DNA of 64,000 nt from Anisakis pegreffii. Taxonomy: Eukaryota; Nematoda; Chromadorea; Rhabditida; Anisakidae. The notes beneath the pieces were generated by a model. The model did not search any database. It was not told where the DNA came from and saw nothing but the letters and a program-made list of their open reading frames with translations. The stretch lies in the NCBI GenBank assembly GCA_035041965.1, contig JAPYMA010000125.1, positions 19,500 through 83,499 of the forward strand. The letters are read 5' to 3'. This document shows, piece by piece, positions 61,207-64,000 of the stretch; the first letter of the stretch is position 1; every line of letters starts with the position of its first letter. The translations under genes were made by a program, and so were the position numbers.

Positions 61207-62990
61207 CGACGCAGTGGCAGGTTTCGTTGGTGGAGGCAGGCGGGCTGTTGAAATTAGTAATGGTTCGAATCACTGTAAGGTTTTACGGTTTCCAATCATG
61301 TTTTTTATGAATTGTGAATTATGAAATCAATCATATTTTTATGAATTTATGAATATTTTCTCATGTTATCAAGTAGAATGCAATATTTCATCGTTTTGGA
61401 GCGTGCAGAAATAAAGAAAATGATAAAAGGAGAAGTTAGATAGTGTGAAGTGAAATGATGATAAAGTTTTCGGGGTTGATTTTTGTCAATAACTTTACTA
61501 AATTCCAGACTAAGAGCGTCAACAGCACATTGGCAGATGTGGTTGGCGTAAATTGGGAGGGCGCCGGATCCAGTTGAGGTTCGTGTTCTTCTAACGTTTT
61601 ATGTCTTTTTTCCAGCAGATTTTTTGAAATATTTTTTCGCATTATCAGCTGGATTGAAATATTTTACGATTCAGCCACGTTTTATGACAGAAAACGGAGA
61701 AATTAATTGAGGGAAAAGTTGAATAGAGAGAAGTGAAATGATGTCAAAATTATCAGGGTCCATTTTTGTTAGCAACTTTGTTATCTTTGAAGGAGAGATT
61801 GTCATTGGCGCAGTGGCAGACGACATCGGTGGAGAGTGGGAGGGTGATGTAGGTGGTCGAGGTTCGAGTCCTCATCACGTTTTACGTTTTTTTTCAATAG
61901 ATTTTTTGCAGTATTTTCTCATGTTAACAGAGGTAGTTAAATATTTCATAACTCAATTAAGTTTTATCGCAGAAATAAGGAAATTCAGGAGGGAAGAGTT
62001 GAATGACGGGGGATGAAATGTCAAAATTTTCAGGGTCCATTTTTGTTAGCAACTTTGTTATCTTTGAAGGAGAGATTGTCATTGGCGCAGTGGCAGACGA
62101 CATCGGTGGAGAGTGGGAGGGTGATGTAGGTGGTCGAGGTTCGAGTCCTCCTCACGTTTTACGTTTTTTTTCAATAGATTTTTTGCAGTATTTTCTCATG
62201 TTAACAGAGGTAGTTAAATATTTCATAACTCAATTAAGTTTTATCGCAGAAATAAGGAAATTCAGGAGGGAAGAGTTGAATGACGGGGGATGAAATGTCA
62301 AAATTTTCAGGGTCCATTTTTGTTAGCAACTTTGTTATCTTTGAAGGAGAGATTGTCATTGGCGCAGTGGCAGACGACATCGGTGGAGAGTGGGAGGGTG
62401 ATGTAGGTGGTCGAGGTTCGAGTCCTCCTCACGTTTTACGTTTTTTTTCAATAGATTTTTTGCAGTATTTTCTCATGTTAACAGAGGTAGTTAAATATTT
62501 CATAACTCAATTAAGTTTTATCGCAGAAATAAGGAAATTCAGGAGGGAAGAGTTGAATGACGGGGGATGAAATGTCAAAATTTTCAGGGTCCATTTTTGT
62601 TAGCAACTTTGTTATCTTTGAAGGAGAGATTGTCATTGGCGCAGTGGCAGACGACATCGGTGGAGAGTGGGAGGGTGATGTAGGTGGTCGAGGTTCGAGT
62701 CCTCCTCACGTTTTACGTTTTTTTTCAATAGATTTTTTGCAGTATTTTCTCATGTTAACAGAGGTAGTTAAATATTTCATAACTCAATTAAGTTTTATCG
62801 CAGAAATAAGGAAGTTCAGGAGGGAAGAGTTGAATGACGGGGGATGAAATGTCAAAATTTTCAGGGTCCATTTTTGTCAGTAACTTCAGCATATTCTAGA
62901 CAAACAGCACCAATGGCGCAGTGGCAGGCGTCTTTGGCGGAGTCCGCGAAGATGTTGGGCATTGTCAAGGTTCGAGTTCTCATTACGACT
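61207..62990 (+). ncRNA. Seven-unit tandem array of tRNA-derived Pol III-type units
   Basis: Seven units each carry an A-box-like and a B-box-like element exactly 55 bp apart, start to start. A boxes are at 61207, 61523, 61806, 62083, 62360, 62637 and 62914 (TGGCGCAGTGG in the good copies). B boxes are at 61262, 61578, 61861, 62138, 62415, 62692 and 62969 (GGTTCGAGTCC in the good copies). The central copies repeat at exactly 277 bp and are almost identical, while the outer ones have diverged. In the four central units a T8 run follows the B box by 15 bp (61887, 62164, 62441, 62718), suiting Pol III termination. A T-arm pairs (GAGG/CCTC) but no acceptor stem forms, so these are tRNA-related sequences (SINE-head type, A box like tRNA-Arg), not functional tRNAs. 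Open frames through the repeat are artefacts. Confidence 0.75.
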
Positions 62991-63065
62991 TACGGTTTTA
63001 CAGCAGATTTTTTAGAACATTTTCATGTATTATCAGTCAGATTGCAACCTTTTACTCTCTTGTAG

Positions 63066-64000
63066 AAACTTTTAATTCTCCAACATCCAGCTTACATGCG
63101 GGATCCTTTGTATGGTAGGTACTACCGGCTGACTGTCAGGCCAATATGACGGTAGCTATTAGGATATTTGAAATCGCCAAAAATCCGTTATAGTGAAGGG
63201 AAAATCGTTGAGGTTTCTCTATTTTTCTCTATTTGGAGATGAGGATTTTATTTCTTAAGCTTGGAGATAAGGCTGCTCTGCCTTCAGGGCTGTTCGATAC
63301 TCGTTAATATTAACATGGTAAGAAGTGGGCGAAAAGGAAGTGAGGTCGTATAAATACGAGACGTATGGAAGGAGGAGGATGCGATCGAAGGATTTTGTGA
63401 TATTGTGATAATTGTGATTTTGTAATATTGTATTGTTGATAATATTGTTTGCTACATAACCCTCAATATACTCTGCAGAGAGTGAGGGATGTATAAAGTT
63501 TTAACGTGTTGTTGAATTCTGGCGAAAGAGCTGCATTTATAGCTCTTTCGAGTGGTACCTCTGGTTGGGACAGGGTTCTATAAGGTGCTCCCATCTTTCT
63601 TTCAAGCCTATGGATTTCGAATTGATTTGGGATAGTCTGAATTATGTGCAAAACGTTACCACCTTACCACTCTGGTTTCGGTAGCAACCTGCGGGTTTCC
63701 ACACTTTATGGTGTCGGTTGCCTGCATTTGCATGCCGAACCCAATCGACAGGTATTACCAAGGCCAGCTGTTTAGCTAAACGGAAATGGGCACTCGTCTA
63801 GCAAACAGCTTGGCCTTTTTTTTCTTCCGTCTGGTATTGAGCATGGGTGTTGGCGCCACGCTCGTTGCCGAGAAATTTGAAATTCGCGCCTTTTTCCGAA
63901 TCAGTTAAGAATGATAGATGTTCACACTGCGAAAAATGTTCTGTTGATTCGAACAATGTTAGACACACCTCTGATCCAAGAACTTCGTTCAGTAAGTTTT
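63066..64000. other. Non-coding stretch with clustered hairpins
   Basis: No coding exon is seen. A TATA-like TATAAATA lies at 63349. Three notable inverted repeats follow: a near-palindrome at 63461-63489, a perfect 10-bp stem at 63523-63532/63541-63550, and a 19-nt imperfect stem at 63760-63778/63799-63817 running into a T8. Confidence 0.5.

Noticed and set aside
61806..61890. Functional tRNA gene
   Set aside because: A and B boxes and a T-arm are present, but the sequence before the A box does not pair with the sequence after the T-arm, so no acceptor stem forms.
61738..62847. Four near-identical ~96-residue open frames
   Set aside because: They are readings through the 277-bp tRNA-derived repeat. 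The conserved signal in the unit is the A box, B box and T run, not the peptide.

Overview
The window is eukaryotic and reads as an AT-rich nematode genome fragment. Genes are split into short exons with GT..AG introns and TTTCAG-type acceptors. The gene set points the same way: a nematode DB-module protein with Ig and FN3 domains, a PIR-1 RNA phosphatase, and short TTAGGC-like hexamers. The species cannot be named from this sequence. Gene models were assembled by hand from splice signals, reading phase and remembered family motifs. No database search was run.

Layout. 0-5 kb: a Ser/Pro/Thr-rich unrecognised protein on the minus strand (2087-5060), with a (TA)54 microsatellite just upstream of its start. 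5-12.9 kb: gene-poor, simple repeats, possible transposon debris and one orphan exon. 12.9-14.3 kb: PIR-1/DUSP11-like RNA 5'-phosphatase (minus). 15.0-18.9 kb: a transposon-like element with about 445-bp terminal inverted repeats and internal satellite. 19.4-22.5 kb: mitoribosomal protein mS37/CHCHD1 (plus), each intron carrying an inverted-repeat element. 23.5-24.3 kb: GPI-anchored Ly6/uPAR-type protein (plus), convergent with a complete nine-exon Erlin gene (24.9-28.0 kb, minus). 29.9-32.3 kb: LEPROT/VPS55 (plus) with two alternative last exons. 32.9-34.8 kb: orphan exons of an unrecognised gene. 36.3-37.5 kb: unrecognised secreted protein (plus). 40.9-42.1 kb: non-autonomous hAT-like element with a perfect 8-bp target duplication. 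43.9-53.8 kb: an 18-exon Turtle/IGSF9-type adhesion receptor (5 Ig, 2 FN3, one TM). Its second intron contains an intronless antisense DB-FN3-Ig-DB gene. 56.4-58.6 kb: a second field of the 17-18 kb satellite with an inverted segment. 60.2-63.0 kb: tandem duplications and a seven-unit array of tRNA-derived, Pol III-promoter-like units. 63.4-63.8 kb: a cluster of hairpins ending in a T run.

The genes do not form one pathway. Several are housekeeping membrane or organelle genes (Erlin in the ER, LEPROT/VPS55 in endosomal sorting, mS37 in the mitochondrial ribosome). PIR-1 belongs to small-RNA metabolism, and the Turtle-like and DB genes are cell-surface or secreted IgSF proteins. The most unusual items are the A-box/B-box array with constant spacing, the duplicated LEPROT terminal exons, the nested intronless gene, and a minisatellite that looks derived from the terminal repeat of its own host transposon.
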